From Fusarium oxysporum f. sp. lycopersici 4287 (lineage: Eukaryota; Ascomycota; Sordariomycetes; Hypocreales; Nectriaceae): a stretch of 64,000 nucleotides of DNA. The notes below the pieces were generated by a model that was not told where the DNA came from, searched no databases, and saw nothing but the letters and a program-made list of their open reading frames with translations. The stretch covers positions 4,091,333 to 4,155,332 of the forward strand of contig NC_030986.1 of the NCBI RefSeq assembly GCF_000149955.1, written 5' to 3'. Positions 34,357 to 45,608 of the stretch are shown here, piece after piece. Positions within the stretch are counted from its first letter, which is position 1, and the number at the start of each line of letters is the position of its first letter. The position numbers and the translations under genes were made by a program.

Positions 34357-35460
34357 TGATCATATCATATCGTACATATTTCATTGCATAGCGTGGTCAT
34401 GGATCTTGCATGGAGTTAAAGGGGGGGCTCATGTTTTATATCAAGACACCTAGGTGTAAGCATTGAAAGTGGTGAATTTACAGTTTTTTATATTTGTAAC
34501 GAAGTCATATACATGCGCCTTGTCTAATTGCTACAATATATTCCCACAAGTACTAGGTTATCGGCTTCGCATAACGTAGCGTCGCCTGCCCCGGGGAAAA
34601 TTGAGCACCAAAAGCTTGGCCTGCTTCTTAAGCACGTATCCTAGCATTGCAGATAGAAGAAGCGATGGTATACTTGACTGAGATCACGCATCAGCCAAAT
34701 GTCGTCAAATTACACAGAACCGTGCAAGGCCAGTCATATCCTATACTGATCTCATGACTTGGTTTTGTATCATGGAAAAGGAGAGCATCACCTTTGCAAA
34801 CCTGACTGACACTACTGGAAAGGCAATCACGGACACGGCCAAGACATTCACATATTAGAGGCCATTCAAGTTAAAGCAACCCTGATTCAAAGACCTAGTC
34901 TAAATACAGGTAGGGATTCCCTCTTCTCCCATGCCAGCAGACTGGCACCTCCACGAGGACCTCTTATTCCCCAGTAGAAAGCAATAAATCATCGTTTCCC
35001 TAAAGTCATACAACCCAAACATGAATCGTTCCTGAGTCGAATTCGCAAGCAAACGGGAAAAGAAAACCAATAGGTCCGAAAAGAATCGAGTCGTCTATGC
35101 CGATGTCTGATGATTGTGATCTCGCCGATCCAAATACATGTACACGCCTTAATCATGATACCCATACCCTCATGTGCGCAGCCATTCTCCCCAAGCAAAG
35201 CACACGAAAAGCAGTGGCCCCAGGATCAGCGGCTGTAGTCCTGTAGCGCCCTTTTGATAATGTACACACGACAAGGCCCTGAAGGCCGTCGTGTCAATCG
35301 ATCGCGATGGGCCTGCGCCCTTTTGGCTATGCTTCTGAGACGTGGTGAAACAGATCAAAGGAAAATCGTGAATCATGGCGGTGCCGACCTTGCGGTACCA
35401 CTGAAAGCCATAATGAACGTCATTTTACAACCAGGTCTATAAAAATGTCAAGACACAAGT
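34357..35460. other. convergent 1.1-kb spacer with long 3' regions
   Basis: Lies between the 3' ends of the carnitine acetyltransferase and PUF genes. No ORF of interest. Long 3' UTRs are plausible here. Confidence 0.5.
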
Positions 35461-38400
35461 CTAAACCCACTGGGGCTGTTCGCCCTGACCCGTGCTGACA
35501 TTTCCATTGCCATTGGTAGGGCTTGTAGGGCCGCTGTTGCCACTGACTTGGCCAGCAAGGTTACTGTTACCGGCGCTGCCATTAGCGGCACCGTTAGCAG
35601 CAGTATTGGGAGCAAAATTGCCAGGAGTCATCTGTCCGAACTGAGGCTGCTGGACAGGTCCACCAGCAGTAGGGACTTGACCGTTCATGGCGGGGTTAGG
35701 AGAGTAGACAGGCATGTTCTGGCGCATAGGTGGCATAGGCCCACTGTGAGGCATACCATTGCCCTGCAGAATAGGGCCACTTCCAGGAATACCTCGAGCG
35801 TGAGTAGCGCGCATAGGAATTTGACCCTGGGTGTTGTCGGCTGGCGTCACTTGCCCGCTAGAGGCAGCGCTTCCACGGTTGTCGAAGGCCGAGATCTTAG
35901 CTTGAATACGACGGCCGTAGGGAGTTGTTCGAATCTGGGGAAGGATTGGGCGGATGGCCTCTACAAGGCGATGCTTTTGATGAGGAGTAGCATACTCAAG
36001 AGCAGTCTGAATGACATAGTTGGCGAATGAGTCCCGGAGGAGGCGCTCCATCTCCTGGTTGCGTAGTAACTCCTCCACAATCAGGTCCTTGGAAGGTGGC
36101 TGGGCGCAACGCAGGCACTTCTCGATGACGTTGGAGCTGAACTTATGGCGGGACAGCTGAGTGATACAATCCTTGAAGGTAAGAACGATAGGCTCGGTGA
36201 ATAGAGGTTCGTTCAAGTCAATAATGTACTGGACGACGTAGTTGCCGAAAGGGTCCTGGACAAGGATTCGTGCATGCTCGGTGATTCGCTGGATAAGCCA
36301 CAGCTTCTGGTCGCCAGAGGCATGGTCGATGCAGCGCTGAAGAACACAGCAGCCGTGTCGGTGAGTGCCCACTTCGACACAGCTGCCGCCAACGGCGTCA
36401 AAGATGAACTGCGCATCAGGGGGGGTAAGCTTGTTGAGACACTTCTGAATGACATGATTGCCGTTGAGGTCCTGGATAAGCTCCACAACCCGGTAGCGAA
36501 GAGCCTCGATGATGATGTGGACCTGCTGAGGGGTGCTCACATACTCGATCATCTTCTGGAGTGCGCGTGTGCCGTGCTGGTTGAGCGCAATGCGGACCAT
36601 ATCCTGGGAAGCATTTTGAATCAAAACAGTCCTCTCATCGTCATTGCAGAACTCAAGGAGCTTTTGGCACAAATAATTACCAAACGGGTCCGTCATGAGC
36701 TCAATGACGTGCTGGTTGGTTTCGACCCAAATTATGTGAACCTGATCGGCGTTGCGCTCCTCAAGCTTCTTCTGGAGGTAACGGCAGCCATGCTGGTCCT
36801 TGCAAAGCTCATAGATGTTGCCCACGAAGGAATCGAGGGGCGTGTTCTGGTAGCGAGACATGGCTGCAAAGCAAGTCAGTGTGTGCTGATACGGAACTAC
36901 TCTGAAGTCAAACTCACCTTCATTGTCAAGCTGTCGGCGATGCTGAATGACGCGTGCCTGGCTGTCTCGAGGCTGGTTACCCTGATTGTACGGACCGGCG
37001 TTGTAGCCGTTGTAGTTCTGAGGCTGGTACATGTTGCTGCCGTTGGCCCCATTAATGTTCATCTGCTGCATACTGTTCGCGAGCATACTGACATTGTATC
37101 CTCCTGGCTGATGTGGGGCACCCTGGGGCATCACCTGGGGAATGCCGCCTTGAGGAACACCTTGAGGAGCGCCGTACCCGTTGGCGGAATAGAACACATT
37201 GTTGTAGTTATTGTTCGCGGCTGCGGCCCCAGCTGGAGGGTTCACCATAGCGGAAGGTGGCACTGCAGCTGTGGTACTGGGTCCAAAGGGAGCGGCACTG
37301 GCCTGCAGAGCAGACTGGATTGAAGGATAGTTGTGCTGCTCACGGCTAACAGCAGGGTTTTCTGAAGAGAGCTCCCGACTGTGGCCACGATGGACCGCAC
37401 CAGCTGGGATGCGGCCTAGGCTAGCATTGTGGTTGTGGAAATGCTGCTGTGCATGATTGTTTGTCTTTGAAGACGAAGTCCCAGGGCTCTTGACCGTGGG
37501 AACATCGCTCGAAGAGAACGAGCTCTGCAGCTTAGGGGGAGTTGCCATGTTGGGAGTCGCACTAGGAGACATGATGGCACCAGTCTCAACTGCGTTTTCT
37601 GAGATATACTTAAGATCGATGGAATGGCGGAGGGAAGTAGGTCGAGATGCTAGGCCAACAAGATCGCTTACGATGTTGGAGGTTCCGTTGATTGAAGAGA
37701 GACTCTGCTGAGGGCGATGACGGTTAACAACACGGCTCCAACCTCTGGAAGAAGATGTCGACTCGGGATTAGGAGACGGGGATAGGGCAAGATCTAAGGC
37801 GGCCGAGGACGCTGAGAGCTGAGAGTAAAGTTGTGGGTCAGAATTCGACGCAACAATAGTACAACAATATAGGTTCTGTGGTGGGGCGCTCGAATAGATA
37901 GAGGGTCAAGAGCTCAAGATCTTATTGCGCCAAAGGAAAACAGTAGGGAAAGGGAATCGAATGGGCCTTATGCAGGAAAGTGGAGGAGAGTTCTATGCAG
38001 GAGAGCAAATGCTGAAAGACAATGGGCGCGTGGTTCAAGGAGAGCTCGAGGTGAATATGCACCTCATGGAGAAATGTGGAGCCTAGTTGTAAGTCGAGAA
38101 GTTGGAGCAAAGCAATAACTTCCGGAATATAGTCTCACCACCAAGCATCCACGGAGTTGGTTCCAATTTAAAAGGGCAAAATGGCTAGACGAAAAGTTGC
38201 TCAGATGAAAGAATATGAAAATACTTACAATCTGATCGTCGTGACGAACAAGAGTTGGGAAGTTTGCGTCAGGACCACTATGGCCTCCAGCATTCGTCTC
38301 CTCATCGCCAAAGAGAAAACGAGTAGTATTTGTTTGATCAAGACCAACGTCATACATCCCCGTACGTGAGCGCGTCACAGGCATCGAGTATCGGTTGATG

Positions 38401-39879
38401 CTATCGTCGAAGTTCATGGTTAGCTTTGCTTGATGGTTTATAAATGACCGCTTGGTGCTAGCTTTTGTTGAGTTGGATGAGGATTATTGTATCGCAGATG
38501 GAGTTGTGTTGTTTGAGGGGGTTGGGTTGATCAGAGCCGAAGCAGAGGTTCAAAGAGAGGATTATATACTCCTCTTGAAGCTTTCTGATGAGAGTGAATC
38601 ACTGTTTGAATTATGCGAGGTATTTGCCTTCTCACTAGAGAGTCCTCATATAAATCAGAGCCCTCATATTTTGGCTCAGAGTTAAGATTCACCCACCAAT
38701 AGCAGCATTATTCACGCTGAGAGGTTTCCAACGCAGGAAACCTAAATAGGAAAAAACCTAACCTGCTTGGTTCTGTGGCAATTTACAGCAAAGCCCGAAG
38801 CTGGACCTGCAAGAGCTCTAATGGCAACCCCCACTTGAAGAGGTGCTCGCTCAGGAATAGAAAGACATGCACATGCAATAGGAGCTGTCACTTACGCATT
38901 ACCAGAGCGATGACTGCTGGGATCTTGTCGAACAGCCTCCTCCTTCTCATCATCACTATTTCTTCGCGTAGTTGGCACAGAACGAGAAGGCATCTGGGTC
39001 GTAGTATCCTCAAATCCAAAGCGTGCCTGTCTGATACCGGATTGGGGAGAAGCGAGTTGCGAGCCGGATCTAACAGGGCGGTTGAATAGACCTGGGGGGG
39101 AGGTCAAGCTAGACATAGAGTATCGGCTCGGCCGTGATAAAAACGTAGGGAATCCAGAGTTGTCTCGGTATTCGGGGGGTGTGGTGGGCTCGGACTGGTG
39201 GCCGCCCATTCTACCAACTTCCTCCTCCATCTGAGCAAGTTCCAAAGCCTCTCGTCTTTGTTGTTGATCCAACTTTTGCATCTCGAGCTCAAACCTCCGC
39301 CTTTGCTCCCGGATTCGTTCATACTCCATCTTCTTCTTCTCGATCTGAGTCTGTCATTAGTTAACGGCCGTATCTTGAGTTGGTTGGTGTCGCATCGTTT
39401 CGGATTCGAGTGCTCACGTCTGACTTGAACAATCGGCAAATTCGAAGGCAAACCCAAGCGGAAAATACGAGCATCAGAACGTACCAATTGCACCTTGTGC
39501 ATTGCCTACCATCACACATGTCAGTACTTGCTGTTATTAGAGGGATTGGCAACTTTCGTAATCCATCAGGAAATCAAGCCACCCGAAGCCCTGTCGGGTT
39601 CCAAGCAAGCGACAGATTCGTCATATGTTGATTACTCACATTATAGTCCTGGGAGGATTCGGGCACCCGTTGAGCACCCAGAGAGGAAAGTGTCGGGACT
39701 CGACCAGAATCGGTGGTGAAGCGGCGAGGCAGGCCAGATCGATGGTCGTGGGCGCCGGCATGAGGGTTGACCTGGGGGGCAGGCATTCTAGAGGCATTTC
39801 GAGTGGGTGAGACAAACGAATGCATGGACTGGTCGTTGCCCCGCGGGGACTGCTGGGAGCGAAAGCGTAGTTCGTCCAT
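35461..39879 (-). CDS. Pumilio-family (PUF) RNA-binding protein, Puf4/Mpt5-like
   Basis: Post-transcriptional regulator that binds mRNA 3' UTRs through Pumilio repeats. Six exons: 39879-39640, 39505-39485, 39350-38896, 38400-38229, 37875-36918 and 36863-35461; about 1082 residues. Exon 3 may instead start at 39344, giving 1080. The N-terminal half holds a charged helical segment (EYERIREQRRRFELEMQKL) and conserved blocks SEPTTPPEYRD, PSRYSMSSLTSPPGLFNRP, RYSMPVTRSRTGMYDVG and TRFLFGDEE, known from filamentous-fungal PUF proteins as far as I recall. Eight PUF repeats span about 625-950, with HGCRYLQKKL, FGNYLCQKLL, HGTRALQKMI, NGNHVIQKCL, HGCCVLQRCI, FGNYVVQYII, SSNVIEKCL and FANYVIQTAL. The tail is Asn/Gly/Pro-rich. 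Two introns are long (353 and 495 nt), exon 2 is only 21 nt, and the 54-nt last intron is open in frame. Confidence 0.9.
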
Positions 39880-42800
39880 GATGGACTAATAGATACAGGA
39901 TAAAGATAGTACACGCCGAATTGGCAAGCGGTCTCAGCCTATAATACTAAAGACATGAAAGAAACAGATGAGCATCAGTTACCGCGTTTGTATAGACGAT
40001 AAGGTGTAGGATGAAGCAGAGAAAGAGCAAAAAGAGACGAGGTAGGTAGGTTAGGTAGGTAGTGGATGGAACGTTGTTGAGAGGCGGGGTGGACGTGGTC
40101 AGTGTGGGTAAGGCCCTGTGAATGGGGGGGTGTCTTTTGGGGCTGGCTTCCTGAAGCAACAACACAGGGGTGTTGGTGGGCGCTGAGTTCGGTACACCTC
40201 AGACTAGACCTGGAGTGGCCTGTATGCTTGAGGCAGTGTGATCATAGGCAGCCGGGATTGTATGCGAACTGTACAGTATACAGAACCCATCAGGACCCAT
40301 AGGAGCTCAGGATGTCGAGAGGATAGACGGTGAAGACTTGTTGGAGAGTGGTGATAGAGCTTCAGGCCACGCAGGCCACAACGATGTCGTGGACAAGGAG
40401 GCAGAGACAGAGCTCGGAGTTGAAGTGTTGAATTCGGAATGGTGCAACTAGGATGTGGTATGAAACGTGGGATGACAACATTTGTAGGAATGATCATGGC
40501 CAGGAAAGAGAGGAAGGACACCAGGGGATTATAATCTTCATACTCTGTCACGGTTCCGTCTGTCTTCTATATTCTGAAAGCAAATAGCCATCGCAAGAGC
40601 AAGCGGGGAGTAGTTGTTTGTTTGGCCGTCTTGTCGGAATTAAGGTAGCATGGGCGTGCGATCTATATCAAGTTGGCATGCCGTGCCGCGATGTGAATGG
40701 ATATCTGTCTACCAAAGTGAAATATGTATGGATAGGATATTGCACTATGTCGCCGGCGGCGGTGGGTGATTCGTGGTGCGGTGCGGGATGTCGGGTGCGT
40801 ATTTCGTGTCCGCCGCGCTATGCTCGGTACCTTTGGCTGAAGACGGGGCGAAAGAACCCGACAGGACAGAACGGAACAGAACAGAGTAACAAGATGATAT
40901 AATAACAATTGTGGTATTACAGGCAACACGCCTTGAAGCTGATGGATGTCTTTGAGAGAGGGTAGAGTGGCGGGAGTGGGGAGATGGGAGGTACAGTTCA
41001 TTCAGGTTCCTTCCTTCTGAGAGGTAGGTGCCTACTTTGACGAACCAGAGACAGAGGCTCTAGACAAAAAAAGATGAACCAACCTGGATTTGAAATGGCA
41101 ATCAATGCACGGGAGTCAACAATCAATCGTACAATAGACACTTGGCACGTGTCTTTGGTGGTGATACAATCAATGATCTGGTTACAGGCTTTTCTCTCTC
41201 ACAGCGCGCCCTGGAAGCCAGGAGCGACAGGCTGGTTTGGAGGAGAGGAAGCAAGTTGCGATCAGTAGATAGATAGTCGAGGTTGATGTGAGAGTGATTA
41301 GAGGAGAAGAAAAATAGGTCAAGTACGGAGTATCCAGTTGACAATGGGGACCTAAAAGATTGGCCTAACGCGGGTGTTTGGCGCTCGGCTTAGAGGTCGG
41401 CGCGTGTGTATGTGGACACGGGACAGGGCCTCACGGACAGTACCGTACAGTAAAGGCAAGTCGCAGGGTTTGGTTACAGGTCAAGGATGAAGCAAAGAGC
41501 AGCAGGGATATATACAAGGTTTCCATTGTTTGGGAACTAAAGTTTCTCATATTAACACCGAACATTGCGTTTATGAACTATACACCTTCGGTTACATACA
41601 AAGCAACACACAAACATTTGGTGATATACGGAACGAGACAAGAAATCGTGTTCGATCAGGGGTTGTCTTGCTCAAGAGTGAGGCTGATTGTTCTAACCCA
41701 GATCTAAATATACACCTCGGCTTACCTCTATCCTGAAAATCAAGATGCCAGCGTCGTACTGGAGTTTGTTAGACCAAGCGGGTAACTTACATGACATACA
41801 CACACACGCATGACACCTCACATGAAACTTTTTTCAAGAACTGCGTCTGGTCCATCAGAGCCCAAGAAACCACTAACGAGACCATCAGTGGGACCCAAGT
41901 CAGGCACCATCAGAACATAAAAGCAAAATCACCAGGGGACGGGAGGGAGGGAGGGATGGCGGATGGATACAATGTCCACTTCTTCCAACGGCTAGGCACA
42001 TCAACTAGTGCTGGCCGAGCCCAATTGGTCTGTCGGCTTTGTTCCAGAAGCAACTGAGTGTGAAGGGTCCGATTGTGCTTATAAATTTGCATAGAACAGG
42101 TCAGTAATTCAAGCTTGTCTGGATCCAATAGTGTAGTAGTCGTTGTTGCGGATGGTCGAATAAGCCTCGGGCTCTTCTCGTCCGAACGCCTTTAGAGGTG
42201 GGCTATGGCATAAATAAGCAGGGTGTTGTACAATGCTTGAATATGTGCTGAGGGATGCATCGTATGTTGAGAAAATCATGTCAGCTGAGACAGCCAGATA
42301 TTTATACACAAAACACAGTATAGTCGACTCATGTTCGTAGAAGAGATTGGGCCGATTTATACACATTGTATCGGGCCTTGGTCATAAAGGCCTCGGATCT
42401 AATCGTGCATTGGAGCGCAGTTGACATGAGCATGGAGGGTTGCAAGGATTGTGCATCATGGCTTGTCAAGGTCCCTGGCAGCGGCACGTTAGCTTATTAC
42501 AATGGTGAAAAACCTCCACTGCGACCATCGTGAGTGTCTCTCAACCTGCTAGCATTTATCGGAATATTTATCCCTCCTGACCTGTGTAAATGTTGTACTA
42601 GACGATAACTCGTCGATATTCCGCGCTACTCGAAAGATTCACACTACAAATTGTGAGACAAGCATGAATCTGCAGGGTGAGGAGGAGAGATGCGTGTCTA
42701 GTTGAGGCTGCTATTGGATCATGCACTCATTTTCCCCTCCTACGAAAGGAAGCTTCAACCTCTGCGTCTACCAGGATTTGACTGGTTCGTAACAACACTC

Positions 42801-45380
42801 TAGCCTTTCCTGGAATTCCTTTTCAACCTCCCCCAGATTCGGAAGAGTCAATCAAGAGTCAAGTAGGGAGTCGCTCACAGAGACATTCAGGAGCCTGTAA
42901 CGTGAAAGAGCTTAGAGACCAAGGCACACAGAGTCTCTGAATGCCGGTTGACAGAAACTTGCCTCAATCGTGTCAACCCACCAAAATCTCTTCTCGTGAA
43001 TGGACAATGATTGATATCTCGAAGCCCCCCGGTCTCATAGAGGCACGCAAGACATGGACCAAGCGCACATCCCCGTCACTCCAATATGCTCCACCGATTG
43101 GTTGGTGTTTCTATCCTTCCTGCACGTCACCCAAAACCCATCCCATCCTGAACTGCAAAAGCCAAACTAACATGTCCCCAGATTGCCCTTGATGCATCGA
43201 CCAGGAACGCCCTGACATGGGAGCTTTGCTTATATCAACCTGACAGGTCCGTTGTAGCACAAGCTGTCAATATCAAGTCGGGCCTCATATTGCCACTCAA
43301 TTTCGACAGCAGCCGTCAGCCGTCCGCCACAGACACTTGACACATGACGATCCATAGCCGAATTTCGTTCCTGATTAATGAAAACATCCTTCGCACATGC
43401 TTTCGCAGTAGTTAGTCTTAACTAAATCCAAGAATTTCACCTCTGACTGGCATTGCTAATAAGAGGCCAATGACACGGAAATCGCGGTGGCTGACCATGG
43501 GATACAAATATGATGGATTCTGCATCGTTACTTGATGGAGCCTGACCAGGAACCGATCGTTAGACAGTCATGGCCTTGGTCCGTGGTGCAACTGGCGTCA
43601 TGCTTCCCTTTGACCTCGCGCAGTAGCGTCTTGGGATATGATGCCATCGAAACCAATCAGCATCAACCGTTCTGAATAAATACAGAGAGGCCATGGGGGT
43701 CACAAAGGCCCTCGGCTTGGTCGGTACGAAATCCACCCTGGGCGGCGCTGTTGCACATGGGGAACCACTAGTCGAGCCACTGCCGATGGGTTGTGGTTGC
43801 GACTGTTAAAGCTGCGACGCCTTTATCAGGCACCATTCCCACTAAACTGCGAATAACTTCGTTCGCCATATCGACTATCTCATAGCCCCAAAACAATACA
43901 GTCAATGACTCGAGTCGTGCTGGGGAGCTATGATAGTAACCATTCTGGCGTTGAACCATCTTCCCAAGTCTAGATGACCTGAAGCTTTGTCTCTTTAAGG
44001 CATCATCGACGGGCTTGAGTATGACGCAGTACACATTCTTCACTAACAGCTTGACGAAGCACGTCGAGATCCACCACCTGCTTCCTCTGCATGTCCCTCT
44101 GGCTGGTGCCCGCTCAACTTTCCCCTCACTTTCAAAAAGACTCAATCCCTTCACCGACTTTTACAACCTGCCGCTACAAGTGGTCCATCAAGCTAGTCAG
44201 GTTGCTGTCCCACCCTACTCCGTCGCGACTCGAAGTCAGGGTCCGATCAACTCACTAGGGGGCTCATTGCCAGCGCCAAGAATCATGTCTTTGCTTCATC
44301 CCACTACGATCGCAACACATGAGCCAGGTGAGCTTGCTTTCACGGACCACTGAGTGGTCTCCTCATTTTAGAAAATGTCTGTCAAGGACCCCAGTGACAC
44401 ACATCGATGCTAGGCATGAACAGATAGACAACTTGCAGAGGGTTTCCTGCTTATGTATACAAGCTCATGCGGGGGTGTGATGTTGTACAGACGATCCCGA
44501 GGCCATGTCTCTGAGCAACTTGCGTTGAGCAAAGTCTCAATGCTGAGGGTTGCAAAATGGCAACGGCCATAACGAGGAAGACGAATTGTTCTTTCTTATT
44601 AACATCGTGTGTGATTATTGTCTTGGGTTAAGGATTAATTGTAGAATTGGCGTTTACGCGCAATTTTACATAAGTTCTTTCTTCGGTCTCTTTGACAGAA
44701 CTACTGTTGCGTTTAAGCGTCCAACTCTTTGTATGGCTATTCTAGATTTCAACCGGATAATTGAATGGAATCGAACTGGTTTTTTGGCTTCTATTGGTGA
44801 TAGTGTGGTGCCAGTCTTACACTTGACGGGCTTCTACGAGCCTGGATCCTAGACGCTGTCACTACTGAAGAAATACCTTGTATCAGGAGGCTACCACTGC
44901 TGAATAGTCAAGCATTCGCCATGGCTACAATTGTATAGTTATATTCACAAAATCGACGATTAAAGGAAGGCCATTTCGTGAGCCATGTTGAAGGTTCCTC
45001 GGACATAAGTAGGATCATTATATCAACTGTGTATGTAATCTCAGACTTATGAGTCATTTGCCAATCTTTATAAACATGCAGTCATGACTTACCCAGAATA
45101 TCAACCATAAACAAACCAATCACCCTGACAGTATACTAGATGTTAATGCGACTATAACGTGAACTCAGAAAGTATCGTTCTAATGCCGTTAGAAAATGAA
45201 ATCGAACATCAGGGGCATAGGGTAGGCCAGATCAAGAACCGTAACCGTCGATTTCGTAGTGAATAAGGTAGGTAATATTGCTAATTTCTGAAGAATATTA
45301 TAAAGTACCGAGTAGGGTGATATACAATCTGGAGGTTGATGCTCTCAATAAAATGCCTATTTTAAGGTAAAGAGTCCAAG

Positions 45381-45402
45381 ACGTTTTAACGTTTAACGTT
45401 TA
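45381..45402. repeat. three tandem ACGTTTA-like units
   Basis: Three near-identical heptamer units (first with one extra T) lie about 207-228 bp upstream of the RPC2 start. It may be a clustered factor-binding site or a simple duplication. Confidence 0.6.
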
Positions 45403-45418
45403 TACAAGTTGAAATATA

Positions 45419-45426
45419 TCACGTGA
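45419..45426. promoter_or_regulatory. TCACGTGA E-box upstream of RPC2
   Basis: Perfect 8-base palindrome of the type bound by Cbf1-like bHLH factors, about 183-190 bp upstream of the RPC2 start codon and next to the ACGTTTA repeats. The position suits a promoter element; binding is inferred. Confidence 0.4.
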
Positions 45427-45608
45427 CACATATCACCAACTCTCGTCCCCCACCGTGGCGCACCCGATCAAGCCGGCTCCACCTATGACCGCGGGGCAAG
45501 AACTTTTTGCGAAGCTATCGCAAGCTGCCGCAGAAAAAAAGTAGTCAGCGCAAACACGCACCCAAAAACCATCCTTTTTTAGATGTGCGCTCTTAGGTGA
45601 CATTCAAG

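Larger units (their letters stand above)
39880..45608. other. 5.7-kb gene-free region between PUF and RPC2 genes
   Basis: Both flanking genes are transcribed away from this region. Short ORFs exist (for example around 42940-43190, 43770-44150 and 44550-44850) but none has a recognisable domain, intron pattern or ATG context that persuades me. No tRNA, 5S rRNA or transposon signature. The 1.5 kb nearest the PUF start could be a long leader. A tandem ACGTTTA repeat and a TCACGTGA site lie near the RPC2 end. Confidence 0.55.

Noticed and set aside
36274..37323. 349-codon plus-strand frame opposite the PUF gene
   Set aside because: It is also codon-aligned with the sense frame and runs across the PUF intron only because that intron is a multiple of three. 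Composition is not protein-like.
38229..38417. Separate short gene starting MNFDDS upstream of the PUF repeats
   Set aside because: The blocks on both sides match one PUF protein, and the acceptor at 38401 joins the upstream exon in frame; kept only as a possible alternative start.
44550..44852. 100-codon plus-strand ORF
   Set aside because: Begins at a non-ATG codon, with no homology or promoter-like context.
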